Assembly: GCA_907165065.1 (NCBI GenBank)
Contig: OU015534.1
Location: forward strand, 13,585,686 to 13,649,685
DNA: 64,000 nt
DNA from: Caprimulgus europaeus
Lineage: Eukaryota > Chordata > Aves > Caprimulgiformes > Caprimulgidae
Direction of reading: 5' to 3'
Part shown: piece by piece, positions 35,857 to 49,037 of the stretch
Layout: the number at the start of each line of letters is the position of its first letter
How positions within the stretch are numbered: position 1 is the stretch's first letter
Notes under the pieces: model-generated
Told to the model about the DNA's origin: nothing
Seen by the model: only the letters and a program-made list of their open reading frames with translations
The model's database searches: none
Position numbers and translations under genes: made by a program

Positions 35857-38800
35857 TCACAGTTTATATGCACTACAATCAAATACTTTTATAAATGGAA
35901 AGCCAGTTAGGAAAAGGGATACACTGGTAAAAGACATTGCACTTCAAAAAAGCAGGAAAAAAAAGAGTTTCTTCTTTTAGGCTGCTTAGATTTGATCTGG
36001 GAGCTTATCCAAAAGGAATAATGAAACATCTGGCCAGTTGACTTGAGTGCCCGTAGTTCTGAAATCTGAAACATCTATCCTAGCCTAAGACGTTGTAATA
36101 GCAGAGGAGTACTGGCATTGCTTTGTGGCTGTGTTACCATGATCTCATGGTGTGATAATTCTTCCTTCTCGTACTGGGAAAGGCCCAGTTGCAATGACTG
36201 AGAGTGGAATACTATGAGTGTGAGGGTGGAAACAATCTGGGGAGGTTCTCATATGGGGTTGATAGAGCTCTACTATGACAGTAATGTCATGGATCATGTG
36301 GGTCACATAATTAAAACACCAACAGAGCCAACTGGGGGGTATGCATGCGTCAGTCTTTCCAATGCTAAGCACAATTGCCTCCCTCTTTTATATAGGAAAA
36401 TAATTTATTTGCAAGATGAAAATTAGCAGCAGTTAATGGATTGCTTAGTAAATAGCCTGGAGGATCCTGGATGAGTCATGGTTGTCCAGCAGCATAACTA
36501 TAATACACAAAACTTCTCTACCATTCGCAGCTCTTCCACTATCCACAATTTTTATTTTTTACTTCAAGATCAATGTGAAGACTTCTTATAAACCAGTTAT
36601 TTACTCTGTTGCCTCCATACTCTTCCTGTGGAAGAGATCAAGTGAATACAGTGTATCCTTGCTTCTCCAGTAAGATCACTTTGTAGATCTTCTAACTGTT
36701 TTCTTTCATGATATAAGTTTTGATAAGTCCCCCTTTTCCTCATCCTCACATAGTCTTCAGAATTAAATCTGTTTGGTCAGTGCTGTCTCCTAAGATATTC
36801 AGTATTTAGCTGACTCTTAGGTAGGTTTGTGACTAGCTCATGGTAGTAAGTCAATGAGGCAGGACTGAGATTTCCAAGTTGATGATAGTGATGTTGAGTC
36901 CTGCTTTATTCTTGCTTTTGCAGTAGTTGATACAGTAGATGTCAACTGAGTTAGTGAGTAAGGCCATGATAAATAAGATTTAAAGTATTTTTATGAAAAG
37001 TACATTCCCAGACTGGATTCAATGACAACAATGTTCTTGGTTAGAATCATGCTGTACTTGGTTATTGATTTTTTTTTCTTTTTTTTTCAAAAAAACCCCA
37101 AACCAAGCCAAACACAAACCAAACCCCAAACCCCCTCTGAACAGGAGTGTGGAGCCTCTTACTGGAATCCTTAAGATGTCATTTTTTAGTGATGTTTTCC
37201 TGGTGGTTGAACAGATTGTGTGTTACAGGAGCAGGCTGCTTGATAAGATTGTTACATTTTCTAATTTGAAATTATGGTTTGCAGAAGTGACTGATCTGTA
37301 CTTGCATTTTTATTTTAAAAGATGACCCTGAATGCTTTTACATTATCTTTTCATAGTGTTCAGAATGGACACTGGGTAACATTAATGTATGAGGTTGGAT
37401 ATCCATTGCAGCATGTGGACTTGTAAGAGAACACTTCTAAGCAGGAGGATTTGGCTCCATCTGGACAAGATGGCTGATGTCCTTTGCCAGATTTACAATC
37501 TTAAGTTGCTAACATTAAACATAATATATGGCATAGGAAAAGCTCTTTTGGCAAATTAACTTTTTAAAATTTAGCTCCTTCAGGAAGAGATCCAGTGAAT
37601 CATTTAATTGTTGCACAAAACCAGTCATCATGTAGTCTATAGAGAAACTGGCTCTACTGCAGTCTGTTAGTCAAAACAAGAAGCATACTGAAAAAATTAT
37701 GTTACTTCAAGTAACATTTTATTATCCACACGATGGTGGTGGTCATTGTAGAAATCAGGAACATGGCACAGTAGAACAGTTGTATTGAAAGTTTGAGGGA
37801 GACAAAATTGCAACTGGAGTCACTTTGTTTTGTCCTCTATTTCCTCTTAGAAAATGTAATTTGAAAACTTAAAAAACCCCTCTTTTATGTCAGTGAAAGG
37901 TGTTATTAATTACAACCACTGCAGATCAACTTTTTAAAAGCTGTAGGCAATCACAGGGTGTTTTATTTCTGTTCCATGATTTTAGAATCATGTAAGTTTT
38001 CTTAGCCTCAAAGAATTACTATTTTTCATACGGCATACGTGCATTAATAAGAATTTCCCGGCTAGAACTGAACATTGGACACTTAAACTGACACAATGAA
38101 TGCCTGCATATAACTTCTGCTCTGTGGTGTGCTGCATTCTTGAGGAAGAAGTTGAGCTCTGACTAAAAGGAGAGATAAATGGTCTCAACAAAAGGATGGA
38201 AAGTGGTTACTCAATGCAAATAAAATACTACCAAAGATAAAGCTGTAGAAGAGAGGGTCTGAGACTGTCAAAACTATTTTATTTCCCTGAATTACATACC
38301 AAGCTCTAGAGAGGAGAGGAAGTTTCTTCAGAATATAGTCAGCCTGTCATGTTTGTGAAGCTTTCAATTACAAACTGATTACAAGGAAGAAATTCTAAAC
38401 GTTGTTTACGATTTACCTCAAACTGTTTCTTCCTTTCAAGTTATTTTTCTCTTTTTAACAAGAAATGGTAATTTCATTTATGCGAAGAGTGACTGTGCAA
38501 ATTATTCTGTATTTCTTGCTCTTATTTGCATAAAAGCATAAACAGTGCCATTAACTTTAAAAGGAGAGCCAGTCCTTAAGTATGGCTTTTTTAGAATGAG
38601 ACCCAGTTACTGATTTTTATCGTGATTCTAATCTGTACAACTGAACACAAGCAGTTTACACAGAATCTGTGCTAAGGGGTAAATACGAATTATGCCTAAA
38701 ATATAGGACAATTCTCAAATGGTTTTAAGAATAAATTATTACCCTTTTTATTTAAATCAGCAGGGTAATGGTATATGCCAACACATGTATTTGATTTGGG

Positions 38801-41800
38801 TACATTTTCTGTTCTAGACCACCTCAGATTGTTTCTTAAGAGCCAAGAATGAGTGATCTCATATTATGGCTTTCCAAATGGTGCTAATTAAAGACTTTTC
38901 CTGCCAGGTACTCAGCATGCTCTGCTGCTATTGCTTTCAGTTGTGGTTGAGGGTGTGCTACATTCACTGGGATACAACCCTCTTGTTTACGAGTTTAAGT
39001 TAGCATTGCCAAAAGGGATACAGCACTAGAAAATGAACAGCACTGAGGTTTACTTTGAGGATCCCCTGGATTAGCTGTTTTTTTTTCTTTTTTCTTGGGA
39101 ATATCAAAGTCTACATCTGGAAAATATCAGTGTGACATATAAATATTCTTTGGCCACTAATTTCACAGAACAGTCTTTATACACAACTTGTGGGAAATCA
39201 GTTTTATGTTAAAGGAATAAGGATCTAAAGTCTCCTACTGACTTAAGAGCTCTCTGGAGCAGTAATTAACTCTGCTTTCCTTCTTGTAACTTGACCCAAC
39301 CTCTGTTTCAAAACTCAGTGCTGTGGCCAATTAATTATGGTGTAGTTTCCTGATAAAGCCTCAAATAGGCTAATCCTTGGATATAATACCACACATGGTT
39401 ATTACTGACAGTTTCCTTTGTTACTGAAAGCTGTACTATATACCTTTTACTTTCTTTTAAGAAAAAAACCAACAACAAACAACAGATCAGAAATGTGAAA
39501 TGTAGCAGGTTATTGATTTTTTCATTAAATTCTGAATGTGAGGTGTCTAGGAATGAAGAAAGGGGCATGTTTTATGCTTTAAAATTTTCAGCAAGATAAC
39601 AACCTGCAGAAAGTGTAATCACAAGGGAAAATCTTTCCTCTTACCCTCTGGGGACCTAGTCTGTGTCTAGAGAGTCAAGTCCCTTGCAGGAGGGAGATGG
39701 CTAAGAGAGAGGAGAGATAAAGGCTCTCTGGTATTTACGTTTAGGTGTGGAAGAGTCCAGGGCTTGGAAGATGTCCTCTCTGTGGCTGTGGGTTAGCCAG
39801 CAGGAGCTGGAGAAGGGAACAGCAGAGCCAAGGGCTATGGTGAATTCAGTCCTGCAGCTTCATGGGTGGATTATTCCTTTCATTCTCCGGTATCTCTGTA
39901 GGGAAGAGAATTTCTGTTTAGTGAACACGGGAAGATAGACAGAGCTCTTCTATGGTCCCTAGTAATGGAAAAATGTGTTTTTTTTTTTTTTCTTGAAGAA
40001 AAATGCAATAGAGAAGCAGGTATTCTGCTGCCTCTGGTTTCTTATATTTTCTTGTGGCTTTTACATTCTGTTTTGGCATTTCTAAATCATCATGAGAGGA
40101 GGTACCTATTTCAAAGGCAGCTTATGACAGCTGACAAAAGCTAACTTGTGCTGATGAACCACTGTTAAGAAAGAGAAATATATTTTTCTAATGGAGATTT
40201 TTTTCTTTTTTTTATGTGTGTGTCTCTCTTTAAATGGAAATGAATGTTTGCATTTCAGAGGGATAAGGAAGCAAGACTTGTTCACCCCTTAGTGAGTAGT
40301 TAGTGCTGCAAAGCTGCTATGCAAACACATACTTGGATTTCTATCTGGTTTTGTTAGTGCCAGCCCTCTGTGGTTCTACAGTTTGAATTTATTTGGAGTG
40401 ATGCTGTTAAACATGATGGAGTGCTTTTTTCCTCGGATAGTACAGAAAGAACAGTACATCACTTAAAAGACTTCCCTTCTGGTGTCCATGTAAAACTGAA
40501 TCTACTTAATCAGCTGATTTTGAACAGGGCATCTACAAAGCATCTACTAATCCTCCAGGATTTTAACCTTTCTTTAGGATTTATCTTTTATCCTTTTACC
40601 ATGAACTGTGATTAAGCCCAAACTCACAAATTAAATGGTCTTGAGGTGAAATGAAATGCTTTGAAGAATGGTCTCGCAGGAAGTGATGTTTCCTGTGGTG
40701 TAAATGGCAGCCTTGCTTTATTTCATACAGCTCAGTTGCTATAGTGGATGGATGTTAGGTAGTGCAGGACTGCTTGAGATCCTGTTATTTTGGCTCAGAT
40801 GTAGAACAGCAAAATCCTTGGACAAAAGATCTGACGATGCTTCTGAAAAATAATGGAGCCAAACCCTCATCTCCAGTGGTTAAGGGCAGACACCTGTACA
40901 ATTACCAAATATATTAAAAATACAAGCTATACTTCGAAAGACATGTCCATGTGTTTATCTTTTTCTTTAGCACAGTGAATGTCAGCTACATTACACCTAC
41001 CCTACAAGAATGTGCAAACACAGATATTCATAAACAGCAGATCTGTGATATTCCTTTGCAACTTCATTGAGAATTTTGCTAAAAAATTTCCCATTACTTT
41101 CAGTGTTTCAAATTCAAAGTTTCTTCACCCATTAACCTGTGGAGCCATGATTGGTGCTGTAAAAAAGGTATTTGAATTTCCAACCTTGTTTAACCCAGGC
41201 TAGAATTTGGTGGAGGCTGGTCTGAACCTTGGCTGCCGCAGTCCTTGTTAAGAAGTCCTTGTTAGACCATCCCAATGGGGGAAAAATTTGGGGTTTTTTT
41301 GTTGTAATGATAGCTTAAGACAATCTTCTTATGTCTTATTATACGGTACTTCTCCAAGGAGATTTGTCCCATTGCTCCAAGTAATTCCCATTTTCTACAG
41401 TTGAAAAATATTTTATCCAAAGAATTGATCCAACTTCTCAGATATCAAGCTGTGATTAGGTAAGCACAATAATTGCTTTGTGATTGTCCTAATAAAATAT
41501 GAAAAGTAATTTCACATTAAATGCTTAGACCGAAACATAACTGTGTATTAAAAATTAGAGTGGCCACACTGCAGAATTCTCACAAAGCACAGGGACAATT
41601 TGCAATGACAGATGAGTTGTTATAGATTTCTAACAAGTGGGTATAAAATGAGTTCAGCTGAGCTAATAAAGACAGTAACAAATCAACAACACAGTAGAAT
41701 TCAAAGTTTAACAATCAGAAAAATGAAAGAATACCTGTAGTGGCTCTCTGTCACTGAAGTACCAGAGCAGTTGTTAAATACAATTTTCCTGTCACTTAGT

Positions 41801-44800
41801 AAGCTTCACACAACAAAGGAATTGCAATAGAAGTGTCTGGTCTCTGTCAGTATCTCTGAGCAAGGTAAATTATTAAAATTACTGTGATGAGAATTTTTCC
41901 ATTTATTTTTTTTTTTCCCAGGTCTTAGCAAAAAGCTTATTAAAACCTGCTCCCCCTTGAACTGGATTTTACTGCATTGCTTCTTTAATCTTGAGGTCTG
42001 TTTTGGAAAAAAACCACATTGCTGAATGAAGGTAGACAAGTTATTCTTGAGATGTAGTTTTTTCAGAACAATGTCTGCATTTAAAAAATTATTTCAAAGT
42101 ACTAATTAAAATGAACTTGTGGACTTACCCTCTGTTTGAAGCCGGCATGGAGAAGTTCAATGAGCAAGCAGGGGTTTCTATCAGCTATGACCTCTGCGAT
42201 GTTGCAACATTCCTGCTGTAAATCTCAGATGCTATCTTAGGCGATAAATACATCTGAGTGGTAGGGAAAGATTAAAGTTGTTTGGGGAAGGGCAGCTTAG
42301 CCAAAATGTTGAGTAACTAAATGGACGAAACCCTGGCTTCCTGGAACAAGGTATAGTGATGCATTTCTTAGCACCACGTTGTAATCTGAGAAGCTCAGCG
42401 CTGCTGGAACTTGAGCCAGTCCAAGAACTATTGTGAGAGGCAGAGTGCTGCTGTGGTCCTGTGCTTCAGTGAGCCTGGGTATAGCTCCAGGAAGCTGTAA
42501 CTGGCCCATGTTACAAGTGCTGTGTAAGTTTGCACATAAAAACTTTTAAGGTTCAGTAAAGCATTTCTGGGATGTTTTCCCGTAGAGCCTTTCAGTTGAA
42601 AATAGTGTTCATGTGTTTAATAGTGATCATGATTCCACTTTCTTTGAGATGAACGATAGTATTTCTGGTAATTTCATGGCCTATTGGAAACAAATCCCAA
42701 GATATTATGCATGTTGTCCTGCTGCAGTACAGCTTCTATCTAAGCTCTACTGAAAGAAAATGTATAAAACCCAGTATTTTTATAAAGCACTGTTTGGGAT
42801 GCAGAAATATGATGAAGATGATGTATCAAATACCTAATATTTTCACAAATCTGGACAAAGCTTGTGTGCTACCTGGGTCTGCAGTGTACTGGTTTGGCGG
42901 GAGGACTCTGTGTGGACGTGTTCAGCATTATCAGGCTGCCAAATGAGGATGGCTGGTGTTTATCTGGGAGAAGCTTGACTGAACATTCCTATAGAGCCAG
43001 CTGGTGCTGGTGAATATAATGTATATTTTATGATCTGTTAGGGAATAGAGATGAGTCTTTACAGAAGTTTGCCTTCCTAAAATGGGACTAAGGTGGAGTT
43101 TAGGTGCCTAATTCAGAACTCTGCAGAGGTTGATATCTTCATCTTTTAATTTCCTTCTTTCATAGGTTTCTTGATCAGACAGGAGGCTTTGGCCATTTTG
43201 TACTGCATCCATTTGTGGTGACCATCATATCTAGAACCAATTTGTCTGATTAGGCACAGATAAAGTAGCACTGTTTCTCCTCCAGGATACGAAACTTAAT
43301 AGATAACATGTGAAGTAACTTCAGGGCATGATTCCAAGGGACCTTGGCTGCATCAAGTGCAGGACGTTACTGATGTGTCCTGGAATTTGATTTAGGTCAG
43401 CTTCTGGGAGAATTTACCAAAGCAGATGTCTGACAGAAAACTGAGTCTGTGTAAAGCACTATGCACCTTGTGTGCTGTTCTCAAACCAGCAGTCACTTCT
43501 GCCTTCACCTGCTGCACCTCCTGTTCATCTTGTCCTCCTCTGTGTGCAACAGTCTCTACTTTCTCAACACAATTTGTTCCTTCACTGTCACTGCCTGCAC
43601 AGGGCCCTGATGCAGAGCTCCTAGTTGTGCCTTGTCCTCAGCAATAGTGTTGGAGGAGAGATAAGGGTGTTCTGAAAGGAGATGGATCCATCTGCGTCTC
43701 CTTATTCTGTTTTCCAAAAGTCTGAATCTTTGAGCCTTTAATACCATCAGTTCCTAGGAATTCCTTTTCCTTTTAATGGATTTTATTATCCAGCCCATAC
43801 ATGGGGAGGTTTTCTGGAGGCTCTTTCCTGGAACTCCTCCTGGCTACACAAGAAGCCTGTTTCACAGTTTGCTGGGTGTTTTGGATCCACTCTGATGGGC
43901 CTAATTCTTTCCATGATTGTGTTGGGAGCTTTGACAGATAACCTGTTGGACAGTGTCCCAAAGTCTTGTTTTATGTATTACGAACTTAATTCAGCAAAGC
44001 ATCATGATTACTTTTCACTGTGTCTTAAAATGAATACATACTGGATGCTTTGATGGAGAAAGGCCCATGAAAGCACGTGTTAACTATGGTTAGACCTGAT
44101 TTGGTTCCACTCTCTGCTGCATTTTTTTATTTCCTGGGCTTGGGTGGGCATCATTTTGTTGCCTCTGCCCCTGTATTGGGGGACATTCTGTTGGGGCACA
44201 TCAAGCCATCCATCCCCTGCCTTCCTCTGCCTCTGTAGCCACAGAAAGACAACTTGAGTATCACAGGTGCTGAGTGTGAAACCATGGCAGCCCCACAATG
44301 CTGGGATGGACAGCAAGATGTCAAAGGTACAAGTGCTAGCAGTGAGAGTTTTAGACATTAGTTTTCATTTATGAAGTAATTGAGAGATTGGGAAACATGA
44401 ATCTTGGCTATATGGTTGAGTGAGGAAAAAAGTTAGCCTATGGTTAATACAAATGAAACAGATGATTTGTTACTAGTGTTATTTAAAATATTATCAGGCC
44501 CCAGTTTTTGGAACTTAAACTCTGTAAAGGGGATTCAATGATAGAGTTATTACTGTGATGATTAATTGCATACTTCTGGCTGGATCAGACCTGCAGCTGT
44601 GGTCTGTGTACTCTGGAAGTTTGAATTCAACTCCATTGAGGGGAAACACTCCTCTGAAACATTTAGTTTCTTTTCAACAACAAAGCTGTTATGTGGAGAA
44701 ACATGTTGCCTATTTTTCTACTGTATTTGACTTTTACTGCTATACTCTTGTTTACTATAAGCTGTTCAGTCTGCAGCTATGTTATCAGTAGTAAAAAATG

Positions 44801-47800
44801 TACTGAATTTTACCTGCTTTTTCCTTAGCTTGTCCCTCACTCTCCCTATCCCTTCATCTCCAATAAATCTCTAGCTGGTATTGCAGACAGATAGGAGGAG
44901 AGGAATGATGCTGAAACAACGGTTTCCTACACATGTAATTGCACTTTTCAGTTCTAGGAAAGAGCTTTCTTCTAATAAAAGTTCATTTGATCTTGAAAAA
45001 GCTCAGAGATGATTAGTGATGCCTGTGTTCATTAAGGCTTTCAATTTCAGTAATATAATTGATTTTTCACTGCTTTGTATAAAAACAAATATTTGAAGAT
45101 GGAGCTACTCGAGGAAACTTTGAATCCATGTTGTGAAGAGTAGCACATGTTAGTATCAGGGCTTCAGTTGTGATTTCCAGTTCAAGACCTTAAATATCAC
45201 TACTCTGATTCATTGTGATCCAGGGGCTAGTGGAGCTGAAGATGTCTTGCTAAAGTTGCAGGTGATACCAGCAAGGGACATAAATATTTCAGATGTCTGG
45301 ACTAGCTTTTGGGCATTCTCCTAGAAAGGTTTGTGGGTCAGCTTCCCAGCTCCTCTACCCTCAGCCTTGGGGTTCAGCTGGGATTCAAGACTTTTAGTCC
45401 AGCTCAGCTGTGTGAACTCAGATCAGTTAAGATGGGAAAATTCTTGTTAAGGACTGAGAAAGCACTTGAGATAAAGCCAGAAAAAGTAAGAAAAGTAAAA
45501 ATTTGTAAGTGTAATTTTGGAGATATCATAGATAACAGGTCAAGAATTCAAGAAGAAAAGATCTGACATGAAAATACAATAAAACTTACTTTTAAGACAA
45601 AAGGAAGAAAGATGCAATGTATGTGTTTATACAAAGTCATCAGATACTTTTTTTTTTAAGTGGGTACACATACACATACCTTTTATTCATTTATGGACTT
45701 AAGTACTGTGTATATTTTTTCACAACCTTTGTGGTTAAAATGTCTCCACATGTGAACTGTATCCATTTAATGGCTTGATGAAAGATTTGTTCATGGTAAG
45801 TAATGAGAGTATGAATTTTACAGCTCAAATACAGTGTGATTACAATGGAGTTCAAATGTAATTTTGAATGTTCATAGCTAGTCTGAGAAGATGCCATTTA
45901 TCTCAGCTGGAGCAGATGGTTTGGATAGGTCACCATTTAAAAACTGAATTCACAAAGTATTTATTAAATCCCTGAAGAATTCAGTAATTCTTTCCATTGG
46001 CACTTCTGAAATGTCCCAGGAGAAAAATTTTGCATCCATCAAACTACAGCTCCATGGAAAAATTAAAAGATAAAAAATGACTTGCTGGTAACATGGTCTA
46101 ATAGCTCAACATTTTTGGTTTTATACTGTAGCCATCTCAGTAAAGTAAGAATCTTTTCTTTTTTCAAAAACATGGGAATGGAAAAGAAGTGAAAGCAAAG
46201 TCTCAGTTGTCGTAGTGAAACTTTATGATGCAGATTTAGAATATCAAGCCCATGCTCTCAAAAATCAGATCATTGCCTCATAAAAATGATAGCGGGAATT
46301 ATTGTATCTTATTTCAAAAAAGCAACCCATTATCTAGAATGTTCCTTTTCATCTTGTTGTTAAAGCTTATTTTTTTCACTAAGTGCTAAAACAATTTTTA
46401 TAGCTATCCAGTGGTTCCCTAAATCCCTAATCCTGCAAATGTTTTTACGTTTAATGTCAATCATATAAGAAACCGATTTTAATAGCTTGAAGATAAGTGG
46501 GATTGTAAATGCTTTTTTTTTTCCCCCCATGGGGATTTTAATTGAAAAATAGAAAAGACTTCAATAAAAAAATTACTTATTGGAACAGATAAAGAATCAT
46601 GGTTTCATCACACTGAGATCCTGTGAGAGTCAAGTGCTGCACATTGGACATTTCATTCAAGGTATGCATGAAGACTTAGGAATAACTTTGAAATCTCTTT
46701 ATTCTCTTTTGCAATGGCTGTTCTTGAAATTTTCACTTCATGGACCTTACTAAAGTATCAGTGTGCCTTACTCATCTTTTTGTATTTATAATGCCATACA
46801 GAGGTTAGTTACATAAGATAATTATGCTATGCATAAAGTAAAAGTTGGAGCTCATTTTGAGGTTAGGGTACAAGTACCAGCAAGTTAGAGGTGTATTCTC
46901 TACATTACATATCCTAGCCACTTTGTTTTATTCTTGCAGGATTTTCTCTTTTGCTTTTTCTTTTACATTCACACGAATCTAATTCCCCTATTTTCATATC
47001 TATATGTGTTGAATCAAGGGGAAATGGTCCCTTTTCATTGGTTGAATTTATTATGGGTTGCAGTTATTTAGCTTTGGATTTGCCCATTGTAGCAATGGTT
47101 CAGTCTTGGAGAAGACATGAAAAGGTCAGCAAGATATCAGAAAATTAATTTTAGTTTTCCTGGCTATTCAACACAAAATTATTACCTGGCATCTAGATTT
47201 CATTTTGCTGCTTTGTGTCAAGAATAGGAATTTTGAACAAAATTATTAACAACAAATTATTGTGCTGACCTGTCCTTTTGCAGTCTTAAGACCCTAGTGA
47301 TTCTCTTGAAGGTCAAGCCATAAAGGAAAAAGAAAGACATCATGCAGAGCAATTGTCTGTCTGTGTTAAATTGGGAATTCTACCATGGCTGTTGTTGGAG
47401 TGAGTGGATAAAGAGCAATGTAATTAACTGTACTCTTTAGGCTGGAATCTAAATAACAGTATTGGTCATCATTGGAGTTGCCTGTGAATCAAGAAAATAA
47501 AAGGAGTGAGGACAGTGCCCCTTTCTGTAGACTTCCTTATCTATGTATGGTAAATATTTTGCTTTTTATAGTCTATGCAGCTTAAAAACTTGAAATTTAC
47601 AGAATGGAGACTGAAAGAAGCACAGCTGACTAGTCTGTGGATGAGATGGGATCTCCTGCTGTAGGCCTGCCTGGGGAAGTGGCTTAAAGTAGGGGTCAAT
47701 TTGTAACTTCCTATAGTTAATTCTCTACTGGCATGGGTTGATAACAGTCAGTTTCCTCAAAAGATGGATGGAAACCTTTGCTTTGCCTCCACCTAGTACT

Positions 47801-48972
47801 GATGAGATGGGTTATCTGAGGCTACTAAGCCATGGGGCTGACTTGGGCATAGAGCTGGAGAAGTGTCCCAGCATTGGCTGCGCGCTGTCCCTGCACTGCG
47901 GCTCCGGCAGCCTGGATTCCACAGAAATACTCAGTTTACTTTCACAACCTTTTTTCAGGGCCAAATTTATTTTAAAGCTTTGCTTCAAGGGAATATCCTC
48001 ACTTTACCTTAAGAACTTGTATTCAGACATGAGTCTTTGTTTTAAAATACTATTTAGATGGGGGAATAATGAGTTTTTAAGGCTTGTATTTATTCTTCCA
48101 TCTTCACTTAATTAGTCATTATGGCCTTCATTTTGCTACGTCCTTATGCAAACTGTGCAAAGAGAAGAAAAAAAGTAATCTGAAGCTTTAAAAACAATTC
48201 TGTGTAAGAATTTTGTTAGTACCTTGAAAATACCAAATAATTTCTTCTTGCTTTCTCAATGAACTTTTCAAAAATATGTACTCTATTTATTCCAGTACTT
48301 CAAGTTTTTCCCTAGAGAAAGTTTCCACTGATTTAAGTAGCAATTTTGCTTGAGAAGATAATATAGTTGAAATTCTTTATTTTGTTACTGTTAGTGATTA
48401 TAGTGGTTTGAAATCTTGTTCTTTTTTGCAGTTCCTGTGAAATTCTTTGGCTGCTACCTTCTGTAACTCTTTCAAAGACTCTTGTTCCTTGTCTGATATT
48501 TCACTTTAACCTGCTTCTGACAATTTAAGGCTCTTATTATTACATCATGCATGATAAACCAGCTATATTTGTGAATTTCTCAACTGATGAAAGCTACCAT
48601 GATTTCTGAGGCTTTCTTAGTAAGTCTTTCAAAATACCCTGCATGAAAAGATTGTGCAGGATTGCAACAAAGTGCTGTTCTGTAATGCCAGCTACTTCAA
48701 AACAGTATGCAAGTGCTATTTGAATTACTGACTTGCCTCTTCTGACTGTGAAAGATGCATCATCCTAGTGCTGATACTGAAAATGTACTTTAGTACAGCA
48801 CCAACCAGCTAATTAAAAAAATAAGAAACCTAGCTTTAGTTCTTTCTCTTGACTAAAGGGAATTGAATCAACAGCTCCCCATGAAAAATTTCTAAGAAAG
48901 TTAGTTTTTCTATAAAGATGAGATAATTTTTGGAGGAAAGAAAAAAAGAGATCCACGTAACAAAGAAGCAAT
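35857..48972. other. long gene-free stretch
   Basis: About 13 kb with no supportable exon, RNA gene or named mobile element. Landmarks are a T-rich then CCAAA-rich low-complexity run at about 37065-37135 and moderately GC-richer patches at about 39640-39960, 43480-43660 and 44100-44340. Open frames at 40370-40615 (plus), 44080-44358 (minus) and 47738-48115 (plus, 125 codons) have no motif, no paired splice sites and no protein-like bias that I can defend. Confidence 0.4.
37065..37135. repeat. T-rich then CCAAA-rich low-complexity tract
   Basis: GATTTTTTTTTCTTTTTTTT is followed by CAAAAAAACC and loosely repeated ACCAAGCC/ACAAACC/AACCCCAAACC units. Confidence 0.7.
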
Positions 48973-49037
48973 AATGATAGTTTAGTGGTTAAGGTACTAC
49001 TTTGTGGTGGGACACATGGTCACAGGTCACTGCTTCT
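48973..49037 (+). mobile_element. tRNA-like SINE remnant (MIR/CORE-SINE type)
   Basis: GATAGTTTAGTGGTTAAGGT followed by ACTACTTTGTGGTGGGACA and ACAGGTCACTGCTTCT resembles the tRNA-derived head of old amniote SINEs: an A-box-like TAGTTTAGTGGTTA and a decayed B-box in place of GGTTCAAGTCC, followed by a CTGCTTCT block. It is not a tRNA gene because the acceptor and anticodon stems do not form. The rest of the SINE body is not clear downstream. Confidence 0.4.

Noticed and set aside
45240-45300. GTTGCAGGTGATACCAGCAAGG resembling the CR1 GCAGATGACACCAAGCTGGG block
   Set aside because: No neighbouring CR1 blocks were found in order on either side, so a single short match is not enough.
48973-49037. 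Functional tRNA gene
   Set aside because: Only the A-box-like part is preserved; the stems and B-box are not, so a SINE remnant is the better reading.
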